This document shows positions 44,497 to 51,400 of a stretch of DNA of 64,000 nt, one piece after another. A program made the translations under genes and the position numbers. Each line of letters opens with the position of its first letter. Within the stretch, counting starts at the first letter, position 1. The notes under the pieces were generated by a model that was not told where the DNA came from, did not search any database, and saw nothing but the letters and a program-made list of their open reading frames with translations. The DNA lies in the NCBI RefSeq assembly GCF_023544445.1, contig NZ_JALPVJ010000002.1, forward strand, positions 682,001 through 746,000, in the 5' to 3' direction. The DNA is from Actinoplanes sp. M2I2. Lineage in GTDB: Bacteria > Actinomycetota > Actinomycetes > Mycobacteriales > Micromonosporaceae.

Positions 44497-45668
44497 CCTC
44501 ACGCCGTCATCTGCTGACCGGGGCCGCGGCGGCCGGCCTCGGTGCGGCGGCCGGAGCCGGCGTGGTCGCCGCCGCGCACGGGGACAGCCCCGCGCGAGTC
44601 GCGGCGGCGCCCGGCGGCCAGCCGGCCCTCGGCACCGCCATCGTCGCCTTCCACGGCGCCCGCCAGGCCGGCGTCGCCGAGGACCCACCGGCCCACGCCG
44701 CGTTCGTGGCCTTCACCCTGCCCGCCACCGCCGACCGGCGCGGGCTGGCCCGGATGATGCGCCTGCTCACCGATGACGCGGCCCGCCTGACCCGGGGCGA
44801 GCCCGCGCTGGGCGACACGGACGCCACCCTGGCCCCGCTCCCGGCCCGGCTGACCGTCACCTTCGGATTCGGCCCGGGTCTCTACCGCGCGGCCGGCCTC
44901 CGGCCACCCGTGGCCGACCTGCCCGCGTTCCGCATCGACCGGCTCGAACAACGCTGGTCCGGCGGGGACCTGCTGCTGCAGGTCTGCGCCGACGACCCGC
45001 TCACCGTCGCTCACACCCAGCGCATGCTCATCAAGGACACCCGGCCGTTCGCCGCGGTCCGCTGGGTGCAGCAGGGCTTCCGGCGCAGCCCCGGCATCCA
45101 CGCGCCGGACCACACCCAGCGCAACGTCATGGGCCAGCTCGACGGCACGGCCAACCCGCGCGGCGCCGAGATCGACCCCGCCGTGTGGAACGAGGACGGG
45201 TCGACAACCATCGTCGTCCGCCGGATGCGCGCCGAGATCGAGAAGTGGGACATGCTGTCGGTCGCCGACAAAGAGAACGCAGTCGGCCGCCGCCTGGACA
45301 CCGGCGCCCCGCTGAGCGGCACCCAGGAACACGACGAACCCGACTTCACCAAACTGGACGACTCCGGGCTGCCCGCCATGCCGGACTTCTCCCACGTGAC
45401 GCGCGCCCGGGTCACCGACCCGGCCTTGAAGCTGCTGCGCCGCCCGTACAACTACGACGGCGTACCGAACGCGGCCGGCCACCCGGACGCCGGCCTGATC
45501 TTCGCGTCCTTCCAGAAGGACATCGCCCGCCAGTTCGTCCCCGTCCAGCAGCGCCTGGCCGACAAGGACCTGCTCAACGAGTGGATCACCCCGATCGGAT
45601 CGGCGGTGTTCGCCGTCCCCCCGGGGTGCGCCGAGGGCGGCTGGATCGGCGAGCAGGTCCTGGGATGA
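44493..45668 (+). CDS. Tat-exported DyP-type peroxidase (DtpA/EfeB-like)
   Basis: A 391-residue heme peroxidase. A Tat signal SRRHLLTGAAAAGLG opens the protein. The distal Asp is Asp217 in QLDGTANPR, the proximal His is His301 in DFSHVTRARV, and EKWDMLSVADKENAVGR and YNYDG follow the A-type pattern. In Streptomyces lividans a DyP of this kind (DtpA) stands in a copper operon with ECuC and is needed to mature the copper radical oxidase GlxA; the operon here is parallel. The stop overlaps copC by four bases. Confidence 0.9.
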   Translation: MTSRRHLLTGAAAAGLGAAAGAGVVAAAHGDSPARVAAAPGGQPALGTAIVAFHGARQAGVAEDPPAHAAFVAFTLPATADRRGLARMMRLLTDDAARLTRGEPALGDTDATLAPLPARLTVTFGFGPGLYRAAGLRPPVADLPAFRIDRLEQRWSGGDLLLQVCADDPLTVAHTQRMLIKDTRPFAAVRWVQQGFRRSPGIHAPDHTQRNVMGQLDGTANPRGAEIDPAVWNEDGSTTIVVRRMRAEIEKWDMLSVADKENAVGRRLDTGAPLSGTQEHDEPDFTKLDDSGLPAMPDFSHVTRARVTDPALKLLRRPYNYDGVPNAAGHPDAGLIFASFQKDIARQFVPVQQRLADKDLLNEWITPIGSAVFAVPPGCAEGGWIGEQVLG

Positions 45669-46225
45669 GGCCCGAGGCGACGTCCCGCCGCAACCGGTGG
45701 CTGGGCGGTCCACGTTGGATACAGCGACTGCTGGTGGCCGCGGCCGCCTTCCTGGTGGTGGCGCTGCCTGGCGTCCCCGCTTGGGCGCACGCCCAGCTGG
45801 CCTCGGCGGTCCCGGCGCCGGACGCCGCGCTGAGCACAGCGCCGGCGGCGGTCACCCTGACCTTCAACGAGCAGCTCAACCCAGAGTTCACGACCATCGT
45901 GGTGAGCGACGCCGGCCGGCAGCGGGTCCCGGCGTCGGCGCCCGCGGTCTCCGGAGCGGCCGGCACGGTCCGGATCGAGGGAGCTCTGGGGGAGGGGGCC
46001 TACACGGTGGCCTACCGGGTGGTGTCGACCGACGGGCACACGATCCAGGGTTCGTACGGGTTCACGGTGGGGGATGCGGCGCGGCCACCGGTCGCGGCCG
46101 GGGAGTCGTCAGGTGGTCTGCCGGTGGGCGTACTCATCGGGATCGGCGCCGTGGGGCTGGGCCTGGCCATGGTGGCCGGGTATCTGTACTTCTCCGGGCG
46201 CCGGCGTCAGCGGGGGTCCGCGTAG
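45665..46225 (+). CDS. CopC-domain copper-binding protein
   Basis: A 186-residue protein with a signal peptide ending in VPAWA before HAQLASAVPAPD, so His would be the mature N-terminus, as in CopC where this His binds Cu(II). The beta-sandwich follows, and the second His is in STDGHTIQGSYGF. A single C-terminal helix (GVLIGIGAVGLGLAMVAGYLYFS) and RRRQR anchor it to the membrane. ATG 45665 overlaps the DyP stop (ATGA). It ends the copper operon. Confidence 0.88.
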   Translation: MRPEATSRRNRWLGGPRWIQRLLVAAAAFLVVALPGVPAWAHAQLASAVPAPDAALSTAPAAVTLTFNEQLNPEFTTIVVSDAGRQRVPASAPAVSGAAGTVRIEGALGEGAYTVAYRVVSTDGHTIQGSYGFTVGDAARPPVAAGESSGGLPVGVLIGIGAVGLGLAMVAGYLYFSGRRRQRGSA

Positions 46226-46335
46226 TGCGGGTCCGTTGGGATGAATGACGCGACAGCGGCCACCACCGCGCCGCCGAGGCGAAGACCTCCTGCGGACACT
46301 TGATGCGGCCCGCCCACAGGCGAATAGTCAGCGCC

Positions 46336-47217
46336 ATGAATTTCGAGGTAATCGCGGTGCCGGGCCATGGTGCCGAGGACGTCGTCGTGGCTCCCGGTGG
46401 TGTCGTCTTCACGGGCACCGAGGACGGCGTGATCCATCGGATCGCTCCCGACGGCCGCGCGGACGCCGTCGCCAACACGGACGGCCGGCCACTGGGCATC
46501 GAACTCCTGCCCGACGGCCGTCTCGTGGTCTGCGACGCCCGCCGCGGCCTCCTGGCCGTGGAGCCGTCCACCGGCACGATCGAGAGCCTGGCCAGTGGCA
46601 TGCGCTTCTGCAACAACGCCGCAGTGGCCGCCGACGGCACGATCTACTTCTCGGATTCCTCCGCCGTCCACCCGATCGACGAGTGGAAGGCGGAGATGGT
46701 CGAGGTGACCCGCACCGGCCGCCTGCTCCGCCGCACCCCTGACGGCGCCGTCACCGTCCTGCGCGACAGACTGGCCTTCGCCAACGGCGTAGCTCTGGCC
46801 GGCGACGAGTCCTTCGTCGCGGTAGCCGAGACGGCAACACGCGCCATCGCCCGCCACTGGCTGACCGGCCGCAACGACTACCTGGTCGAGAACCTTCCGG
46901 GCTACCCCGACAACATCGCCCGCGGCAGCGACGGACTGATCTGGGCGTCGATCGCCAGCCCGACGGACCCGGTGGTGGAACGCATCCAGCGCAGCCCCGT
47001 ATGGATCCGCCGTCAGATCACCAAAATCCCCGAGGCGCTGCAACCGGCCCCGAAGCGCACGGTCCGCGTTCAGGCGTACGACGACACCGGCCGCCTGGTC
47101 CACGACCTCACCGCCGACAGTCTCCACTTCCACATGGTCACCGGCGTCCGCGAGCACGACGGCCGCATCTGGCTGGGCAGCCTGCACGAGTCGGCCATCG
47201 CCGTCTTCACCCCTTGA
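46336..47217 (+). CDS. SMP-30/strictosidine-synthase-like propeller protein
   Basis: A 293-residue six-bladed beta-propeller. IRIAP-like turns recur (HRIAPDGRADAVANTDGRPLG, AAVAADGTIYFSDSS, AVHPIDEWKAEMVEVTRTGRL, YPDNIARGSDGLIWASI), as in the strictosidine synthase-like group of the SMP-30 clan. Such proteins hydrolyse lactones or esters in a metal-dependent way; no signal peptide is visible. ATG 46336 is favoured over the ATG at 46300 because it gives the usual short N-terminus. Substrate unknown. Confidence 0.78.
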   Translation: MNFEVIAVPGHGAEDVVVAPGGVVFTGTEDGVIHRIAPDGRADAVANTDGRPLGIELLPDGRLVVCDARRGLLAVEPSTGTIESLASGMRFCNNAAVAADGTIYFSDSSAVHPIDEWKAEMVEVTRTGRLLRRTPDGAVTVLRDRLAFANGVALAGDESFVAVAETATRAIARHWLTGRNDYLVENLPGYPDNIARGSDGLIWASIASPTDPVVERIQRSPVWIRRQITKIPEALQPAPKRTVRVQAYDDTGRLVHDLTADSLHFHMVTGVREHDGRIWLGSLHESAIAVFTP

Positions 47218-47308
47218 GACACCGTCCACGCCGGCGCAAGGCGACCTGCGTCGGGGAGAATCTCGAGGTCCCGCACCGCTGAAGGACGAGACCACGAGGA
47301 GCGAAACC

Positions 47309-47623
47309 ATGGTGACCTGGGTGGACGGCGCCATCGACGACCCGCAGCCGGCGTCGGCCGCGGCGGTGCGACAGGCGCAGGACGAACTGGAGGTCATCCT
47401 GCCTCCCGAGTTCCTGGCTGTCGCACAGATCCATCAGGGGGAGCGGTATCCCTTCGAGGCAGGCGACGTACCCCTTCGAGGGCTTATCTTTCATGACGAG
47501 GCATGGCACTGGGCGATGCGGGCTATTCACGGAGACGAGTACTGGATCTCGCATCCGCATTTTGCAAAATATTCGGCCGGATACGAAGCGCTTGATTCAT
47601 CGGGTGCAACTTCCGCGCAGTGA
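47309..47623 (+). CDS. SMI1/KNR4-like protein, short
   Basis: A 104-residue protein with a SMI1/KNR4-like N-terminal half: the helix RQAQDELEVILPPEFLAVAQIHQGE, followed by GDVPLRGLIFHDE. Many such proteins are immunity factors for polymorphic toxins. The family domain is usually 130 residues or more, so the C-terminus seems cut short, ending in LDSSGATSAQ. GAGGAGCGAAACC precedes the ATG. No toxin gene lies next to it. Confidence 0.55.
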   Translation: MVTWVDGAIDDPQPASAAAVRQAQDELEVILPPEFLAVAQIHQGERYPFEAGDVPLRGLIFHDEAWHWAMRAIHGDEYWISHPHFAKYSAGYEALDSSGATSAQ

Positions 47624-47984
47624 CCAGTCAGTCCGCAACCCTGGAGGCACGCCGGATGAATGCTCCAGCCGCGATCTCGGTGTGCACCCAACTCGGCATG
47701 AGCGTACGTCGAGCTGTCCGACGCTCGTCACGCCGGTTGACGGCTCAGCGCCGGCAGCGGGACGCGGTCGGCGGCAGATGAGGACGTTCCGGGCCAGCCG
47801 GTTAACGGGCAACTGGCTTCGCTCTCCACCATGGCGCAACGTGAGCGGACACCCGCGGCGCCGGGTCTGTTGAGCGGCGAGTACTGGATTATGACTGACT
47901 GGTTGGCGGGGTGCCCCCGCCGTGCTTCAGCTGGCGCTCGGGGCTTCTCCGGCGCCCGTGGTGCGGTTGACGAAGGGCAAGAGT
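47624..47984. other. Spacer without a supported gene
   Basis: The 361 bases between the two SMI1/KNR4-like genes hold only unsupported open frames on both strands. No hairpin of note and no convincing promoter was seen. The density of stop codons is higher than in neighbouring genes, which suggests decayed sequence. Confidence 0.5.
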
Positions 47985-48533
47985 ATGGCTGACGAGCATC
48001 TCAGACAGGTTTTCCCAGATCTGGACTTGGACGGGTTCTGGGAAGACTCGGCGTATGCCGAGGAGACCTATGGTGGCGGGTATCCCACTGAGGAGCTGGT
48101 CGCGTCGGTTGAGGCAGAGCTCGGATTTCGGCTGCCGGCCTCGTATGTGGCATTGATGCGGATGCGCAACGGCGGAATGCCCCGTAACACCTGCTGTCCA
48201 GCCCCGAGCAGAACGACCTGGGCCGAAGACCACGTCGCCCTCACCGCGATCATGGGGATCGGTCGGGAGAAGGAATGTTCTCTGGCTGGGCCCTCGGGCA
48301 GCCGGTTCCTTATCGAGGAGTGGGCCTACCCAGAGATCGGCGTGTACTTCGCTGACTGTCCTTCCGCCGGCCACGACATGATCGCGTTCGACTACCGGGA
48401 CTGCGGCCCCGAGGGCGACCCGCGCGTTGTCCACGTGGATCAGGAGGCTGACTACCGGATCACCGTACTGGCGCCGGATTTCGTCTGCTTCGTCCAAGCG
48501 CTGCGGCCGGAAAGCGACTACGACCATGACTGA
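47985..48533 (+). CDS. SMI1/KNR4 family protein
   Basis: A 182-residue soluble protein. TEELVASVEAELGFRLPASYVALMRMRNGGMP is the domain's first helix-turn-helix with the aromatic/NGG turn, EDHVALTAIMGIG the central strand, and AGHDMIAFDYRDCGPEGDP the conserved acidic strand typical of SMI1/KNR4 proteins. The start at ATG 47985 (GAAGGGCAAG upstream) is chosen over an upstream open frame. The likely role is immunity against a contact-delivered toxin, though no toxin is visible here. Confidence 0.8.
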   Translation: MADEHLRQVFPDLDLDGFWEDSAYAEETYGGGYPTEELVASVEAELGFRLPASYVALMRMRNGGMPRNTCCPAPSRTTWAEDHVALTAIMGIGREKECSLAGPSGSRFLIEEWAYPEIGVYFADCPSAGHDMIAFDYRDCGPEGDPRVVHVDQEADYRITVLAPDFVCFVQALRPESDYDHD

Positions 48534-48683
48534 GTGGCCGGCCGGGGCTGGAGTATCGCCTGCGGCAAGTGACGTGATTCGCGCTACCTGCGCGCGGACT
48601 GCGGCAGATGAGGGCGCGCTCGCCTTGAGGCGCCGACGTGCATACCGGCATGTGAATGGTGGTGTGTTTCAGCGTTGGCCTTT

Positions 48684-49253
48684 TCAGTGCGCGAGCAGCA
48701 GAGCAGCGGCCCGGCGTACGGCCGCGATGTCGTCCTCGTCAGGCAGGTGACCGTTCTGCAGTGCTCGGCGTGTGACGCTGTACGGCAGGTCGACGACCGC
48801 AAGGGCCACGTCGCGCAGTGAGTGACCGACATTGGCGGAGAGGGCGCCCAGAGCCTCGCGGACCCCTCGCTGGTTCGCTTCGGCCCGCTCTTTGAGCGCC
48901 GGCGTGAGTTCACCGTTGAGCAGGTCACGCAGGGCGATACGCAGGAGCAGGGCGGCGTCATCGGGGTTGTCCCGGCTCCAGGTCAGCACGGTGACTGCCG
49001 CTTCGATGGCGTGGGGGGCGTCGCTGACGGCCAGCGCGTTGAGATAGGCGCGCAGAAAGCGGTCCTGAGCGCGTAACCAGGCAGCGGCGAGCAGGTCGTC
49101 GCGGCTCGGGAAGCGGTGGTAGACCGATCCGCTGGGAGCGCCGGTGGCGAGGCAGACGCCGCGGACCGAGGCGGCGGAAGGCCCACCGTCGAGTACCAGC
49201 GCCCGGACCGCGTCGAGCATGGCATCGGCGGAGTACTTGACCGGTTGCGGCAT
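48684..49253 (-). CDS. TetR/AcrR family regulator
   Basis: A 189-residue regulator. The N-terminal helix-turn-helix is ADAMLDAVRALVLDGGPSAASVRGVCLATGAPSGSVYHRFPSRDDLLAAAW within residues 9-60. The remainder is an all-helical ligand and dimer domain. It is divergent from the SRPBCC gene with 56 bases between the starts, so it probably represses that gene and itself. The inter-gene sequence has two GACTAC/AGTC-type half-sites. Confidence 0.86.
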   Translation of the reverse strand: MPQPVKYSADAMLDAVRALVLDGGPSAASVRGVCLATGAPSGSVYHRFPSRDDLLAAAWLRAQDRFLRAYLNALAVSDAPHAIEAAVTVLTWSRDNPDDAALLLRIALRDLLNGELTPALKERAEANQRGVREALGALSANVGHSLRDVALAVVDLPYSVTRRALQNGHLPDEDDIAAVRRAAALLLAH

Positions 49254-49309
49254 GAAGAAGAGACTACTGACTACATGAACTAGCGAGTCTTCTCTAGTTG
49301 GGGGCTGTC
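49254..49309. promoter_or_regulatory. Divergent promoter/operator of TetR and SRPBCC genes
   Basis: This 56-base spacer holds an imperfect inverted pair, AGAAGAGACT near 49257 and AGTCTTCTCT near 49286, with a direct GACTAC repeat and two CTAG steps. This layout suits a TetR dimer or pair of dimers covering both promoters. GTTGGGGG before ATG 49310 provides the ribosome site of the plus-strand gene. Confidence 0.45.
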
Positions 49310-49828
49310 ATGGTTCGAAACGTGCACGAGCGTCGGCTGCGCCAGTCCGCCGCGACAGCGGGTTCACTCATTGATTCCCTGGCCGGTCCCGCCGATGCGC
49401 TCTGGCCCTCCGATCGCTGGCCGGCGATGCGGTTCGACCGGCCACTCGGCGTCGGCGCACGTGGAGGTCATGGACCGATCCGATACTGGATAGAGGAGTA
49501 CGAGCCGGGCGCACGCATCCGCTTTCGTTTCACGGCCCCGGCAGGATTCGACGGATTCCATGAATACGAAGCCGTTCCCTTAAAGGACGAGGGCTGCCTG
49601 TTCCGTCATTCGATGGTCATGGAAACCCGATGGCCGGCCACGCTGACGTACCCCTTGGTGTTTCGTCACCTCCACGACGCGCTGATCGAGGACAGCCTCG
49701 ACAAGGCCGCCGACCGAACCGGAACCTTCACCGAAAGACCACAACTCTGGAATCGGCGCGTCCGCCTGTTACGCCTGCTCGCCGCACTATTTCCGCGCGC
49801 GGCGCGACCAGATCCCCTCACCCGCTAG
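49310..49828 (+). CDS. SRPBCC (START-like) family protein
   Basis: A 172-residue protein of the helix-grip fold. The N-terminal helix ATAGSLIDSLAGPADALWPSD is followed by strands IRYWIEEYEPGARIRFRFTAPAGFDGFHEYEAVP and a long C-terminal helix YPLVFRHLHDALIEDSLDKAAD that would cap the pocket. It probably binds a hydrophobic small molecule. A TTG at 49298 is possible, but ATG 49310 has the better ribosome site. The divergent TetR gene is its likely regulator. Confidence 0.75.
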   Translation: MVRNVHERRLRQSAATAGSLIDSLAGPADALWPSDRWPAMRFDRPLGVGARGGHGPIRYWIEEYEPGARIRFRFTAPAGFDGFHEYEAVPLKDEGCLFRHSMVMETRWPATLTYPLVFRHLHDALIEDSLDKAADRTGTFTERPQLWNRRVRLLRLLAALFPRAARPDPLTR

Positions 49829-49883
49829 CAAGATCGACGTACTCTCATCGGAAGATCCGGATGCCGGCGGCCCAGTGCTCCGG

Positions 49884-50414
49884 CTACTTCAGGTCCCACC
49901 CCTCGCCCGCGGGTTCACTGGGCGAGAGGGGCCGTAGCTTGAAGATCAGGATGCCCAGGTACTTGTTCATCCACTCTTGCTTGTGCGGGTAGCGACGCGC
50001 GGCCTCCTCGGTGAGCCGGGGCTCGACAGCGGTCTCGATCCACAGCCCGGCCGCACTGAACGTGTTGAGAAGGTCGGACATGGTGAAGGGCCGTTTGGTC
50101 AGCGCCCGTCTTCCTTCACCATCGCCCGCGCGGCCCGCAAGGTGTGTACCGGGTCCTCCGCGTAGCCGGACGACTGTAGGAAGAGGACTCGATCGAACCT
50201 GCGGCCACGCAGTTGCGGAATCAACTCCGGGCGTGACAGATCCCGGCCGGTGGGTCCGAGATGAAGTTCCCGCGATGTCCACCCCGGCCGAGCCGACGGC
50301 GCCCTCGCCGACGAGCTCCGCCAGCTTGCCACCGTTGCCGCACCCCAGGTCCAACGGCATCTGGGCGCTGTCGCCACCAGGCACCGCCGCCGACCGGCCA
50401 TCGTCTGCCGCCAT
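49884..50414 (-). pseudogene. Broken class I SAM methyltransferase
   Basis: From ATG 50414 the frame reads MPLDLGCGNGGKLAELVGEG and AGVDIA, motif I and the ribose acid of a methyltransferase, then goes out of frame near 50275. A second frame carries the next parts (RRFDRVLFLQSSGYAEDPVH, TLRAARAMVKEDGR) and stops at 50099-50101. The first frame resumes with RPFTMSDLLNTFSAAGLW and KQEWMNKYLGILIFKL to the stop at 49884. Two frame changes in 500 bases mean it is either a pseudogene or two sequencing errors. The C-terminal part is well kept, so the break may be recent. Confidence 0.65.
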
Positions 50415-50774
50415 GCGCGGAAGCGTAGTCGTCCCTGACCCCGCGCCCGGAACACCACTGGCGGCCCCGCCCGGCCGACATGCGCCCGCTTGCACGCCGG
50501 CGCCCGCAGGACAGAACCGCAAGAAACCGCAAGCTATGAACCTCGCTGCCGCCCCGGGGGAGACCACCCAACCCACAGCCGCAAAAGGACTGTGCAAGGC
50601 ACCTACATGCGTCCGCGGCGCCTGGCCAACGGGATGCCTATGGCGAAGATGGCCATGCACGCCACCCACTCGACGCACGTCCTTCGGCGGTCGAGCACGC
50701 CGAGACCTGGCCGCCCACCGCGGACGACAAGCCCAAGTGCGCTGTCCGGCGCAGATCGAGGGAGTGGAGTGAAC
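50415..50774. other. Spacer without a supported gene
   Basis: The 360 bases hold short open frames that look like shadows. A minus-strand frame ends WVACMAIFAIGIPLARRRGRM, which could be the tail of a lost membrane protein, but nothing upstream supports it. The second two-helix protein gene begins at the right edge. Confidence 0.45.
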
Positions 50775-50978
50775 ATGGCCATCGCCGCAGTCGTCGCGCT
50801 GATGGGTGCCATCGCCGTCGACATGAACCGCCGCTTCGTCCCCAGAGAAGTCGAGCGTTCCGGCAGCAGAACTCACGCCACGGTGATACGAGTATGGACC
50901 GTCACGATCGGCGGGTTCCTCTTCGTGGGCGGCCTGCTGGAAATATTCAGCATCGACTTCCGAACCCTGTTCAGCTGA
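50775..50978 (+). CDS. Small two-helix membrane protein (copy B)
   Basis: A 67-residue protein with helix 1 (MAIAAVVALMGAIAVDM), NRRFVPREVERSGSR directly after, and helix 2 (VTIGGFLFVGGLLEIFSI), ending FRTLFS. Plan and NRRFV motif match copy A at 10743-10982. GGAGTGGAG lies eight bases before the ATG; a GTG two codons upstream is possible. No neighbour gives a clue: upstream is a broken methyltransferase, downstream a repeat-rich spacer. Confidence 0.6.
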   Translation: MAIAAVVALMGAIAVDMNRRFVPREVERSGSRTHATVIRVWTVTIGGFLFVGGLLEIFSIDFRTLFS

Positions 50979-51400
50979 CGGGCAGGACGCTGCCGTCAGG
51001 AGCCGCCGCTTTCCGAAAGAAACGCCAGCAGCCCCAGGGGTGACCCTCGCCCAAGCGCAACGTGCTGACCGCAACCGGCACGGTCCTGCTCCCATGACCC
51101 CCCACCCAGGCCCGCCCGCCCAAACCGACGCGCAGTCCAGCAACCACAACGCGGCAGCCAGACCACCCGCCCGCCAGGTGACCGCCACCCCCACCAGGCA
51201 ACCAGCAGCCCGCGACCCACCACAACGCCGTCAGAGGCCACCCCCCAAGGTCGGGGCCGAGGGTGACCAAGCTCAGACATAGATGCCGTACCGTCCGAGC
51301 TTGGTCACCCTCGGCCCCAACCGTCAACCCCAAACAAAACCAACCCCCCCAAAAAAAACCAACCCCGAAGCCAGAAGCAACCGGGGCCGGAACAAACCAC
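50979..51400. other. Repeat-rich C/A-biased spacer
   Basis: No gene. From about 51080 the plus strand is strongly biased to C and A, with runs such as ACCCGCCCGCCAGG, CCCCCCC and AAAAAAAA that are foreign to this GC-rich, mixed-sequence DNA. It includes a 22-bp perfect hairpin (51253-51318) and four C-runs on the plus strand between 51315 and 51366, that is, G-runs in the transcript of the minus-strand gene. Confidence 0.7.
51253..51318. repeat. 22-bp perfect inverted repeat with 22-base loop
   Basis: The left arm 51253-51274 (GGGGCCGAGGGTGACCAAGC then TC) and right arm 51297-51318 are exact reverse complements; with one mismatch the match goes on for three more bases. The loop is also 22 bases. 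It may be a terminator for the genes facing it from both sides, or the core of a small mobile or protein-bound element. Confidence 0.85.

Noticed and set aside
47771-48613. 13-base direct repeat GCGGCAGATGAGG at 47771 and 48601
   Set aside because: Flanks do not match and a single 13-base match is not convincing in this spacer.
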